NCBI GenBank assembly: GCA_903872075.1
Contig: CAIQJF010000043.1
Span: 1-64,000 of the forward strand
Direction of reading: 5' to 3'
From: an uncultured Caulobacteraceae bacterium
Lineage (GTDB): Bacteria > Pseudomonadota > Alphaproteobacteria > Caulobacterales > Caulobacteraceae
DNA length: 64,000 nt
Shown here: positions 21,201 through 29,181 of the stretch, piece after piece
How the letters are laid out: each line of letters starts with the position of its first letter
Position numbering within the stretch: position 1 is the stretch's first letter
Translations under genes and position numbers: made by a program
The notes under the pieces: generated by a model
Seen by the model: the letters and a program-made list of their open reading frames with translations, nothing else
Told to the model about the DNA's origin: nothing
Database searches by the model: none

Positions 21201-21582
21201 CAACGGGCCTCCTCTGCTTGCCGTCGAGTCGGAGGCTAGACCGGGATCGCCGGATCGCCTCGCTGGCACAGATCGCCAGTGGCTGCCAAATGGGCCGCAC
21301 GGGCGCGCCCGGGGCCGCGCGCACGGTTTTCAGGCGCCGGAACGCGAATTCGGCCTAACGGCCGATCAAACGGACGCGAACCCTACCACTTCCGCCGGCG
21401 CCGGCCCGCGAAGTGTCGGCCCGCCCGGCGCGCGCACCAACGTCAGCAGGGCCATCAGGGGACACCGCCGCAAGGGCGCGATCCGGCGTTTCACGTTGGG
21501 GTGTCGTTCGGCTTGAACTGGCGACGGTGGGCAGCCTTGCGTTATGCTGCCCAACCGCATAACGCGGCAGCGAAGAAATCCC
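21201..21582. other. intergenic region between DUF6572 gene and modA (382 bases)
   Basis: A divergent promoter region. No ORF in it has a convincing start or family. The only structured element I can see is the 27-base palindrome immediately before modA, listed separately. Confidence 0.6.
21539..21565 (+). promoter_or_regulatory. ModE-like palindrome upstream of modA
   Basis: A perfect 9-bp inverted repeat GCGTTATGC-N9-GCATAACGC, ending 17 bases before the modA start. The CGTTAT...ATAACG core resembles molybdate-responsive ModE boxes, and its position next to a molybdate-binding protein gene supports that reading. No modE gene is in the window. Confidence 0.5.
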
Positions 21583-22380
21583 ATGGCCCCCTTGCAGTCG
21601 ACGCTCCGTCGGGCACTCTTGCCCATCCTCGCCGTCGTCGTCTGTCTGGCGCCGCTGGCGGCCAACGCACAGCCTGACACAAAGCCGGTTACGGTGTTCG
21701 CGGCGTCGTCGCTGAAGAACGCCATGGACGAGGTCCTGGCTGCGTTCGCGGCGAGAACACACGTGGCGGCCCGCGCCTCCTACGGCGGCTCCCCGGCCAT
21801 CGCCCGCCAGATCGAACAGGGCGCCCCCGCCGATCTGTTCATATCCGCCGATCCCGACTGGATGGACTATCTGGCTAGGAAGGACCTGATCCTGCCCTCG
21901 AGTCGTGTCGAACTGCTCAGCAATCATCTGGCCTTGATCGCGCCCGCCGGCGCCACGTCCTCGATCAGGATCACCAAGGGCATGCGCCTGGCCGCAGCGC
22001 TGGGAAAGGATCGCCTGGCTATCGCCAGCCCGGAAGTGCCCGCGGGCAGGTATGCCGAAGCCGCGCTGACCGCCTTGGGCGTGTGGCCGGCGCTTCGAGA
22101 TCGCCTGGCGCGAGCCGAAAACGTCCGCGCGGCGCTCGGCTTCGTCGCGCGCGGCGAAACCCCCTTCGGGATCGTCTACGACACAGACGCAAAGGTCGAG
22201 CCCAGGGTGCGAATCGTCGGCCTGTTCCCCGACTCAACCCACCCGCCGATCCGCTATCCGGTCGCCATCGTCGCCGCCTCGCGCAATTCAAACGCCCGGG
22301 CGCTGCTGGCTTTTTTGACAGGACAGGAGGCGGGCGCGATCTTCCGGCGCTACCAGTTCAGGACGCTGCCAAGTCAATGA
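21583..22380 (+). CDS. modA: molybdate ABC transporter substrate-binding protein
   Basis: A 265-residue periplasmic binding protein with a signal peptide (cleavage after ANAQ) and the ModA start VFAASSLKNAMDEV. YGGSPAIARQIEQGAPADLFISAD follows in the order expected for the two-lobed oxyanion-binding fold. The start at 21583 is preferred because an earlier in-frame ATG (21544) lies within the palindrome. The usual modB permease and modC ATPase are not adjacent. Instead a TonB receptor follows after 74 bases on the same strand. Confidence 0.88.
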   Translation: MAPLQSTLRRALLPILAVVVCLAPLAANAQPDTKPVTVFAASSLKNAMDEVLAAFAARTHVAARASYGGSPAIARQIEQGAPADLFISADPDWMDYLARKDLILPSSRVELLSNHLALIAPAGATSSIRITKGMRLAAALGKDRLAIASPEVPAGRYAEAALTALGVWPALRDRLARAENVRAALGFVARGETPFGIVYDTDAKVEPRVRIVGLFPDSTHPPIRYPVAIVAASRNSNARALLAFLTGQEAGAIFRRYQFRTLPSQ

Positions 22381-22454
22381 GAGCCACGAACTGTGGCGGC
22401 TACAACAACGTCGCGTCAGTATAGGATGAGGACAGCTCAACGGAGGGATTCGAT

Positions 22455-24551
22455 ATGCGACGCGGCGCCACCTTAGCGGCATGCGGGGCGCTCTTCGCCG
22501 CCGGCGGCGCAGCTATCGCGGCAGAGCCGGATGAATCCGGGCAAGCTGTGCGTCTCAGTCCCCTGGAAGTGACAGCCACCCGCGTGCCGGAACCGACGGA
22601 CCGTGTGCCGGCGTTCATCACCGTGATCAGCGGCGATCAACTCCGGGCGCGGCATGTGACCGACCTTCGCGGCGCCCTGGCCACGGTCGCCGGCGTCGAA
22701 GCGCCAGAGGGCGGTGACGCAGGACCAGGCAGCGCTGTCCCTTCGCTCTGGGGACTGCACGAATTCGACGCCTTCCTTCTGGTCGTGGACGGCGTGCCGC
22801 TCGGCGGGGCCTTCAACCCGGCAATCCCCGACCTCGACCTGACGAATGTGGAGCGGGTCGAAGTGCTGAAGGGCGCGGCGGCGGTGCTTTACGGCGCCAC
22901 AGCTTTCGTCGGGGTGATCCAGGTTATCCACTATCCGGCCGGCATGTCGGCGCGGCAGGCGTCAGCCGGCTTTGGAACGAACGGCTCGTGGCGGGGGGAT
23001 GTGTCGCTGGCCTTGCCGGCCTTAGGCGTCTTGCAGCAGTCGCTGGCCCTCGACGCCAAGCGTCAGGGATACGCGGACGGTCGTGAACATGTCTACGACG
23101 GCCGTGTCCTCTACCGCGCGGCGGGCGCCGTCGCCGGCGGCGCGCTGCGACTGGACCTCGACTACAGCGCTGTACGCTCGGCGCCGCCCACGCCGACACC
23201 CCGGATCGGCGCCGTCCTCACCGACCTGATCTCACCGGACGCCAACTTCAATCCGACCGATGCGAGACTCGACGAAGGCCGGGTTCATGGTGTGCTCGCC
23301 TTTACGCACGACACGCCGCTCGGCGCCTGGGAGACCACCCTGTCGCTCTCCTCCTCCCGGATTCGCGATATTCGCGCGTTCCTGCAAACGAACCTTGAGG
23401 TTGCGGACAGCCAGAACCAGACCCGCACCATCGTCGACGACTATGCCGACAGCCACATCACCAGCGTTCTCGGACGCGGAGCGACGTTGATCTGGGGCGT
23501 CGACCTGCTTTACGGGCGCGCCAGCCAGGCGAGCGTCAACGGCGCCTACGATACGGTCGTGGACGGGTCGATTCCCCTGCCCGCGACCTCCGACCTGCAT
23601 GTGGACGAGATCAATCGTCTCTACGATCGCCGTGTCTTTGTCGGGCAATACGCTCAGTTGGACTGGAAACCCGCGTCCCGCTGGGACATCAACGGCGGCC
23701 TCAGGCTCAACGAAACCGATGAGCACAAGCGCTCGACGCACATCGATGGGTTCGACCCGGCGGCCAACACCTTCGACGACCGTCATCGGAGTGTCACCCG
23801 CCTCTCGGGCATGGCTGGCCTGACTTACACGGCCTGGACCGCCGGCGCCGAAGAGATCGTCCTCTACGGAGACTACCGCAACACCTTCAAGCCGGCGGCG
23901 GTGGACTTCGGCCCCGACAACACGCCCGACATTCTCAGGCCCGAGACCGCGCAAAGTTACGAGGCCGGCCTCAAGGGGCGCCTCGCCGAGGGTTGCGTGG
24001 ACTTCCAGGTAGGCGTTTTTCTGATGAATTTCAGTAACCTCGTCGTGGCGACGACCAACGATCAGGGCGATGCGATTCTTGAGAACGCAGGCGGAGAACG
24101 ACTGCAAGGTGTCGAGGCCGAGGCCCATTGGAACGTGAACCGCGATCTCGCCTTATCGGCGGCGGCCAGCTGGCACGATGCGAAATTCACCCGCTATGTG
24201 GCGACCGAGGGCGGCGCCAATGTCGACGTTTCCGGGAACCAGCTAACTCTGTCGCCGCATTGGCTCGCCTCGATCGGACTCGTCTATGCGCCACCGACCG
24301 GCGTCTTCGGCTCGGCAACGGTGACTTACGTTGGTCGTCGCTACCTCGACCTGACCAATCAAGCTCCAACCGGCGCCTACGCCACGGTCGACGCGAGCCT
24401 CGGCTATCGGTGGGGGCGCTACAGCCTCTCGGTGACCGCCACGAACCTGTCCGACGCCCGCGCGCCAGTCACGGCCAGCGAATTCGGGGATCAATCGTTC
24501 TACCGCCTTGCGGGCCGGCGGGTGTTCGTCGACATCGCAGCCAGGTTTTGA
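22455..24551 (+). CDS. TonB-dependent outer-membrane receptor
   Basis: A 698-residue receptor with a signal peptide (cleavage near AIAAEPDE), a plug domain (VTATRVPEPTDRVPAFITVI, then VERVEVLKGAAAVLYG) and a 22-strand-type barrel ending in a terminal aromatic (VFVDIAARF). It imports a substrate across the outer membrane using TonB energy. There is no N-terminal STN signalling domain. The substrate is unknown; position directly after modA makes a metal or oxyanion complex plausible, but this is inference only. Confidence 0.93.
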   Translation: MRRGATLAACGALFAAGGAAIAAEPDESGQAVRLSPLEVTATRVPEPTDRVPAFITVISGDQLRARHVTDLRGALATVAGVEAPEGGDAGPGSAVPSLWGLHEFDAFLLVVDGVPLGGAFNPAIPDLDLTNVERVEVLKGAAAVLYGATAFVGVIQVIHYPAGMSARQASAGFGTNGSWRGDVSLALPALGVLQQSLALDAKRQGYADGREHVYDGRVLYRAAGAVAGGALRLDLDYSAVRSAPPTPTPRIGAVLTDLISPDANFNPTDARLDEGRVHGVLAFTHDTPLGAWETTLSLSSSRIRDIRAFLQTNLEVADSQNQTRTIVDDYADSHITSVLGRGATLIWGVDLLYGRASQASVNGAYDTVVDGSIPLPATSDLHVDEINRLYDRRVFVGQYAQLDWKPASRWDINGGLRLNETDEHKRSTHIDGFDPAANTFDDRHRSVTRLSGMAGLTYTAWTAGAEEIVLYGDYRNTFKPAAVDFGPDNTPDILRPETAQSYEAGLKGRLAEGCVDFQVGVFLMNFSNLVVATTNDQGDAILENAGGERLQGVEAEAHWNVNRDLALSAAASWHDAKFTRYVATEGGANVDVSGNQLTLSPHWLASIGLVYAPPTGVFGSATVTYVGRRYLDLTNQAPTGAYATVDASLGYRWGRYSLSVTATNLSDARAPVTASEFGDQSFYRLAGRRVFVDIAARF

Positions 24552-24554
24552 TCC

Positions 24555-25193
24555 TTACCAACGCAGCAAGCGCGGACCGGCCAGAGCACCCGCGGCGGCG
24601 GGCAAGAGTATGCCGAGAGTGTACCAAATGGCGACGAACGGCGCGCCGGATTCTGGGCAGTGCAGGCTGTAGATCGCGGCGGCCAGGCCACCGGCGGCCA
24701 GACCCGCAGCCGCCCCTGCGAGCCGCAGACGGACCGGCGCCAGCCCGCGAAGGGCCCAGATCAGCATCAGGCAGACCGGCAAGGACGTCGCGGCGATGTA
24801 GCCGGGGCACACCATGGCCGAGCCGCCCATGACGAGGTGACGCCCACCACCGGGAGCCACATCCAGGAGTTGAATAACGGCGGCCCCGACCAGCGACGCC
24901 AAAGGCAAACCGAGCCACGCCAGCCGCAGACCGACTTTCCCGGCCGGTCGGGACAAGCGTTCGATGCAGAGAAACCCGGCTGTCGCCGCCGCGCCCGTGT
25001 AGGCCAACTTGGCCCAGAACATGCCTGACGATACCGCGCGCGCCATGTCCGGTCGCAGGCCCAGCAGCCACGCGACGCCAATGAACGCGACGGCGCCACC
25101 GGCCGATAGAGCCAGGCCCAGCCGCACAACGACACCGCCGGTGCGGACGGGGCGAAGATCGCTGGAGAGGCGATCGATGAGGTCGTCAGTCAT
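24555..25193 (-). CDS. nrsF: NrsF-type (DUF1109) transmembrane anti-sigma factor
   Basis: A 212-residue membrane protein with a short cytoplasmic N-terminus and about six hydrophobic helices, matching DUF1109/NrsF. It is thought to hold its sigma factor at the inner membrane. Cys129 (MVCPGY) and Cys179 (SLHCPESG) correspond in place to the conserved cysteine pair needed for heavy-metal sensing in Caulobacter NrsF (as I recall, 131 and 181). The gene starts 8 bases inside the end of the sigma factor gene, the usual sigma-anti-sigma coupling. Confidence 0.88.
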   Translation of the reverse strand: MTDDLIDRLSSDLRPVRTGGVVVRLGLALSAGGAVAFIGVAWLLGLRPDMARAVSSGMFWAKLAYTGAAATAGFLCIERLSRPAGKVGLRLAWLGLPLASLVGAAVIQLLDVAPGGGRHLVMGGSAMVCPGYIAATSLPVCLMLIWALRGLAPVRLRLAGAAAGLAAGGLAAAIYSLHCPESGAPFVAIWYTLGILLPAAAGALAGPRLLRW

Positions 25194-25737
25194 CGTTCGC
25201 TCCTGCCCCGAACCGATCCATGAGACCGCGTAGCCCGCGATGAGCCGCCACCTTGACCGCGCCTTCCGACATCCCGAGGCTCGCCGCCGTTTCGGCCACC
25301 GATCTTTCCTCGATCTTCAGACTATGCAGGAGTCGACGGGTTCGCTCCGGCAATTCCGCCAGCACGCGCTCAATATCCCGGCGGGCGTCGACGGCTGCGC
25401 TTTCATCCTCCACACGAAGTTCGCTGGCGGCGTCATCCAGCGGCACGAAGACCCGGCGCCCAGCGCGTCGATAATTGTCAATGAGCTTGTACCGTGCGAT
25501 CGCGTAGACCCATGGCGTCAAAGCCTGAGCCTTGTCGAAGGTTTCGCGGCGTTTGTGGATGGCGATCAATGTCTCCTGCACCAGATCCTCGACGTCGTCC
25601 GGGTCACGCCTCAGACGTCGTTGAAAATAGCCCCCCAGCCTCAGACGCAAATCGCCCAGCATAGCGCGGTAAGCGCGCGCGTCGCCGTCAAGCGCCGCGA
25701 GCATCAGAATCTTGAGGTCCGCCTCAGAGGTCTCCAT
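25186..25737 (-). CDS. sigF: SigF-like ECF sigma factor
   Basis: A 183-residue ECF sigma factor. Region 2 includes DPDDVEDLVQETLIAIHKRRETFD and PWVYAIARYKLIDNYRR; region 4 has the helix-turn-helix VAETAASLGMSEGAVKVAAHRGL. With the overlapping nrsF it matches the Caulobacter SigF-NrsF pair, which responds to chromium and cadmium stress. The ATG at 25737 is preferred to a TTG at 25746. A perfect SigF-type promoter lies just upstream on the same strand, suggesting autoregulation with a very short leader. Confidence 0.88.
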   Translation of the reverse strand: METSEADLKILMLAALDGDARAYRAMLGDLRLRLGGYFQRRLRRDPDDVEDLVQETLIAIHKRRETFDKAQALTPWVYAIARYKLIDNYRRAGRRVFVPLDDAASELRVEDESAAVDARRDIERVLAELPERTRRLLHSLKIEERSVAETAASLGMSEGAVKVAAHRGLRGLMDRFGAGANDD

Positions 25738-25754
25738 GGATCCCAATCAACAGG

Positions 25755-25780
25755 TTCGCGCCATGCCAAGCGAAGGTTAC
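25755..25780 (-). promoter_or_regulatory. SigF-type promoter of sigF-nrsF
   Basis: On the minus strand GTAACC, 16 bases, CGAA: an exact match to the SigF promoter described for Caulobacter. The -10 lies 18 bases before the sigF ATG. Confidence 0.75.
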
Positions 25781-25840
25781 AGCAAACACGAGTCAGCCCA
25801 CCTCGCACTAAGATTTTTTGGTCCGGCGACAGGACGCGAT

Positions 25841-25866
25841 GTAACCTCCATGCCATGGTTGCCGGA
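25841..25866 (+). promoter_or_regulatory. SigF-type promoter of the cytochrome b-molybdoenzyme operon
   Basis: On the plus strand GTAACC, 16 bases, CGGA: one mismatch from CGAA in the -10. It faces the cytochrome b gene, with about 85 bases of leader, and is back to back with the sigF promoter. Confidence 0.65.
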
Positions 25867-25925
25867 CTGACGGTGAGCGCCCCCGACGCCGATCCTGGCA
25901 TGGCGAGGCGCAGGGGAGAGTCCTG

Positions 25926-25961
25926 ATGACGCACGCGACCTTGAAGCAGGCGGCCAGATGA
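25926..25961 (+). CDS. possible 11-codon leader ORF
   Basis: ATG plus ten codons (MTHATLKQAAR) ending in TGA, with GGGGAGAG upstream at proper distance. Its stop overlaps the cytochrome b start as ATGA. It could couple translation to the cytochrome gene or be chance. No attenuator hairpin is obvious. Confidence 0.3.
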   Translation: MTHATLKQAAR

Positions 25962-26815
25962 CCGCGACAGCTGACGCACCTGCGGCCGCTGATGGCGCGG
26001 CGCGACGTCCGCCCCGGCGAGAGGTCATCTATCGCCATACGGTGCTTGTGCGGCTGACGCACTGGCTGAACGTTCTGGCCATCGTGGTGATGCTCGGCAG
26101 CGGCCTGAACATCTTCAACGCTCACCCCCACCTGTACTGGGGCCAGAAAGGCAGTGAACTCGACCGGCCATTCCTGTCGATTGACGCTGTCGAAGCGGCA
26201 AGCGGACCGCGTGGCGTCACGACGGTCGCTGGCGCCAAGTTCGATACGACCGGTTTTCTCGGCGTCGCCGTGGACAAGGGCCAGACCCTCCAGAAAGCCT
26301 GGCCGTCGTGGATGACTATCCCGAGCTATCAGGACCTGGCGAATGCCCGTCATTGGCATTTCCTATTTGCCTGGGTTCTGGCGGTTAACGGCGCGGCCTA
26401 TCTCATCTGGGGCGTGGTCAGCCGCCACCTGAAACGAGACATCTGGCCAACCGGTCGCGATCTCGCCAGCCTGCCGCAATCGATCCTGGACCATATCCGC
26501 CTGCGCCATCCGACCGGCGAGGCCGCGAAGCGCTACAACATCCTTCAGCGTCTCGCCTATCTCGGCGTCATCATCTTGATCAGTCTGATGGTGCTCACGG
26601 GCCTCACCATGTCTCCGGGATTCGACGCCTTTGCGCCCTGGTTGCTTGATCTGTTCGGCGGCAGGCAGTCTGCCCGGTCGATCCACTTCCTGTGCGCCTC
26701 AGGCATCGTCGCCTTCGTCACCGTTCACCTGATTGAGGTGGTTCTCGCCGGACCGATCAACGAAGTGATGAGCATGATCACTGGCCGCTACGCCGTCCCC
26801 CCCGACCATTCCTGA
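25958..26815 (+). CDS. membrane cytochrome b561-type subunit
   Basis: A 285-residue integral membrane protein of the cytochrome b/b6 (b561, Ni-hydrogenase-type) superfamily. The hydrophobic segments carry candidate haem ligands: YRHTVLVRLTHWLNVL (His27, His35), ARHWHFLFAW, and SIHFLCASGIVAFVTVHLIEV. Between the first two helices is a periplasmic loop of about 70 residues. It probably exchanges electrons between quinone and the periplasmic molybdoenzyme encoded 15 bases downstream. Both genes lie behind the SigF-type promoter. Confidence 0.87.
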   Translation: MTATADAPAAADGAARRPPRREVIYRHTVLVRLTHWLNVLAIVVMLGSGLNIFNAHPHLYWGQKGSELDRPFLSIDAVEAASGPRGVTTVAGAKFDTTGFLGVAVDKGQTLQKAWPSWMTIPSYQDLANARHWHFLFAWVLAVNGAAYLIWGVVSRHLKRDIWPTGRDLASLPQSILDHIRLRHPTGEAAKRYNILQRLAYLGVIILISLMVLTGLTMSPGFDAFAPWLLDLFGGRQSARSIHFLCASGIVAFVTVHLIEVVLAGPINEVMSMITGRYAVPPDHS

Positions 26816-26829
26816 GTGGAAAGAGCGTC

Positions 26830-27633
26830 ATGACCCTCATCACGCGCCGCAACGCGCTCATCACCGCCGCCACCGGCTCCGGCCTGCTGCTGGCGGGCTG
26901 CACAAAGGTGCGCTTCGGCGACACCCTGACCGGCAGCGCCGGCTTCCAACGCGTGCTCGCCCAGGCCGAGGCCTGGACGCTCTCCAGCCAACGCTTCCTG
27001 CTGTCCGGCGGGGCCATGGCGCGCGAATACAGCGTCGCCGACATCTCCCCAAAGTTTAAAGCCAACGGCACGCTCTATCCGTCCGGCGAGGACTATGAGG
27101 ATGCGGTCAACGAGGAATTCGCCAGGTGGCGTCTGACCATCGACGGAATGGTCTCTCATCCCTTGAGCCTGTCCGTGGCGGAGATCCGTAGCCTGCCGGC
27201 TCGCACCCAGATCACGCGCCACGACTGCGTCGAGGGCTGGAGCGCCATTGGCCAGTGGACCGGGGTGCCGCTGGGCCTGTTGTTGAAGACCGCCGGGGTG
27301 TTACCGCAGGCGAAATACGCCGTCTTTCATTGCGCCGACAATCTTGAGGGCGAGCCGGAAAAGGGTGGCATGCAGGCGCCCGGCCAATACTACGAGAGCA
27401 TAGCCGTCGTGGACGCTCTCCACCCCCAGACCCTCATCGCCCACAGCATGAACGGCAAGCCGCTGGACGTCGGCCACGGCGCGCCGCTTCGCCTGAGGGT
27501 CGAACGTCAACTCGGCTACAAACAGGCCAAGTACGTGCAGCGCATTCAACTCACCGATCGTTTGTCGGGCCTCTACGGCGGAAAGGGCGGCTACTGGGAA
27601 GACCGCGGCTATGAGTGGTACGCGGGCATCTGA
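26830..27633 (+). CDS. molybdopterin-dependent oxidoreductase (sulfite oxidase-like), exported
   Basis: This 267-residue protein has the sulfite-oxidase/MsrP-like molybdopterin fold. Cys133 in HDCVEGWS is the expected molybdenum ligand, followed by QWTGVPLGLLL and a late HGAPLRLRVERQLGYKQAK. The N-terminus has a twin-arginine motif (TRRNAL) and a lipobox ending at Cys24 (LLAGC), so it is probably a Tat-exported lipoprotein. Its redox partner is the cytochrome b gene upstream. The substrate (sulfite, methionine sulfoxide or another oxide) is not decided by sequence. Confidence 0.88.
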   Translation: MTLITRRNALITAATGSGLLLAGCTKVRFGDTLTGSAGFQRVLAQAEAWTLSSQRFLLSGGAMAREYSVADISPKFKANGTLYPSGEDYEDAVNEEFARWRLTIDGMVSHPLSLSVAEIRSLPARTQITRHDCVEGWSAIGQWTGVPLGLLLKTAGVLPQAKYAVFHCADNLEGEPEKGGMQAPGQYYESIAVVDALHPQTLIAHSMNGKPLDVGHGAPLRLRVERQLGYKQAKYVQRIQLTDRLSGLYGGKGGYWEDRGYEWYAGI

Positions 27634-27635
27634 CC

Positions 27636-27665
27636 CTGCGGCCTGGGCGCAAGCTCAGGCCGCAG
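27636..27665. terminator. inverted repeat between convergent genes
   Basis: CTGCGGCCTG and CAGGCCGCAG form a perfect 10-bp stem with a 10-base loop, overlapping the end of the convergent transporter gene. No T-tract is present, so terminator function is only likely. Confidence 0.4.
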
Positions 27666-29073
27666 CCGCGGCTTCCGCGTCCAACCGCGCAAGGTCGCGC
27701 CGCACGCGCGCATGTTCGGCAGTGTCCAGGCGATAGCCAACGATCGCCGCGAGGCCGACGGCGGTCGAAAGCGCCGGCGCGCCGACATAGACCAAGGTCA
27801 AAACCGTCAGGGCGGCCGGCCCATTGGCCTCCCCGAGGGCGGGCTTGAACCCAATCCTGTCCATGATTGCGAAGGCGACGCCGACAGCCAGGGCTGAGCC
27901 CACTTTGGCGGTGGAAGAGAGCAGGCCGTAGATTTGACCGAGCCGGTCGACTCCCGTCTCGAGACGCGCCTCGTCAGCGGCGTCCGCCGCCATGGCGCGG
28001 ATCAGAAATGTCGAGGCCGAGAAGGTCAGCCCCAGGAGGCACATGGCCGGAACCACGATCTCAAGCCGATGGCGGGGCAGGAAGGCCATCATCGGCATGA
28101 TCACGACGAAGCCCATGCCCGAGGCCATGAGGGCGATGCGTTTGCCGGTCCGGTGAACCACCTTCAACCAGGCCGGCACGCTGATCAGGGACGCCAGATA
28201 GTACATGAAGATGATGAAACTGGTTTCAGGCCCGGAGTACCCGCGCGCCGCGTGCCAGAAGAACAGAAACAGGGTCGATGATGTCGCCGTCCCCAGATTG
28301 ACGAACAGATCGCTGATAACCAGCCGCAAGACGTTCGGCCGCGCCAGCAGGCGCGCGTAGTCGCGCAGGCGCACGACCTTATCCGCGCCGAGGTGCGCGG
28401 CTGGCACGGCGGGCTCAGGCGTCCGCCAAAGCGCAATGGCCAGCGTCACCGGCAGAACACTCGCCAGACCCAGGCCCATCAGATGCAGCTCGTCGCCGGG
28501 CTTCGGCTTTCCGAGCGCGCCGATGATCATCGGAAGTCCCAGAAGCAGCAGGGTGCCCGAGGACGCGGCAATCTGCATCCAGGCGTAGAGCCTGGAGCGA
28601 TCATCGTAGTCCGGCGCCAGCCGGGCCGCCCACGCAGGCTGGGCGACGCCCAGGATCGACATGCCGGCATAGATCAGCAGCAGGCCGAAAATCAGCATCG
28701 ACGCCGTGGTCCCTGGCCTGGCGAGGAAAAGCAGCAGGATCGCGACCACGGTCAGCGACGCCCCGGCCACCATCCACGGCCGGCATTGCCCCCATCTTGT
28801 CCGCGTCCGGTCAACAACCCAGCCAAGAACCGGGTCGAGCCCGATATCCAAGGTCCGGACCAGAAAGAAACAGAAACCCACCACGCCAAGGCTCAGTCCG
28901 ACGTAGCTGCCGTAGTAGGCCGGAAGGTAGAGCGTCAGCGGCAGGACGACCGCCCCGATGGGCAGCACCGGCGAGACAAAGGCCAGTGTTCGACCGACGG
29001 AAAGCCGGCTTGAGACCGCCGCGGGGAGGCTTGCGCCGTCATCGGCGCGACCGTCAGCATGGCCGGTTGGCAC
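27655..29073 (-). CDS. MFS transporter, glycoside-pentoside-hexuronide (GPH) type
   Basis: A 472-residue inner-membrane carrier with about 12 hydrophobic helices. The segment TLDIGLDPVLGWVVDRTRTRWGQCRPWM is the hallmark of the GPH:cation symporters (MelB type), which carry sugars or glycosides with H+ or Na+. The GTG start is preceded by AGGAGGAG at suitable spacing. It lies downstream of the patatin gene on the same strand. The substrate is not evident, and there are no sugar-catabolic genes beside it. Confidence 0.88.
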   Translation of the reverse strand: MPTGHADGRADDGASLPAAVSSRLSVGRTLAFVSPVLPIGAVVLPLTLYLPAYYGSYVGLSLGVVGFCFFLVRTLDIGLDPVLGWVVDRTRTRWGQCRPWMVAGASLTVVAILLLFLARPGTTASMLIFGLLLIYAGMSILGVAQPAWAARLAPDYDDRSRLYAWMQIAASSGTLLLLGLPMIIGALGKPKPGDELHLMGLGLASVLPVTLAIALWRTPEPAVPAAHLGADKVVRLRDYARLLARPNVLRLVISDLFVNLGTATSSTLFLFFWHAARGYSGPETSFIIFMYYLASLISVPAWLKVVHRTGKRIALMASGMGFVVIMPMMAFLPRHRLEIVVPAMCLLGLTFSASTFLIRAMAADAADEARLETGVDRLGQIYGLLSSTAKVGSALAVGVAFAIMDRIGFKPALGEANGPAALTVLTLVYVGAPALSTAVGLAAIVGYRLDTAEHARVRRDLARLDAEAAAAA

Positions 29074-29181
29074 CCCCTGATCTCCTCCTGCGATCCATCG
29101 GTGTCCGCCCGCGAGGGTTCGCCCGACCGAGGTCGCAGTCTTGCCTGGATATTCCGCACGGGGAAGCAGAATTCCGCCGGG

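Noticed and set aside
27655-29073. Sugar-utilisation locus around the GPH transporter
   Set aside because: No glycosidase, kinase or sugar regulator gene is next to it; only the transporter can be supported.
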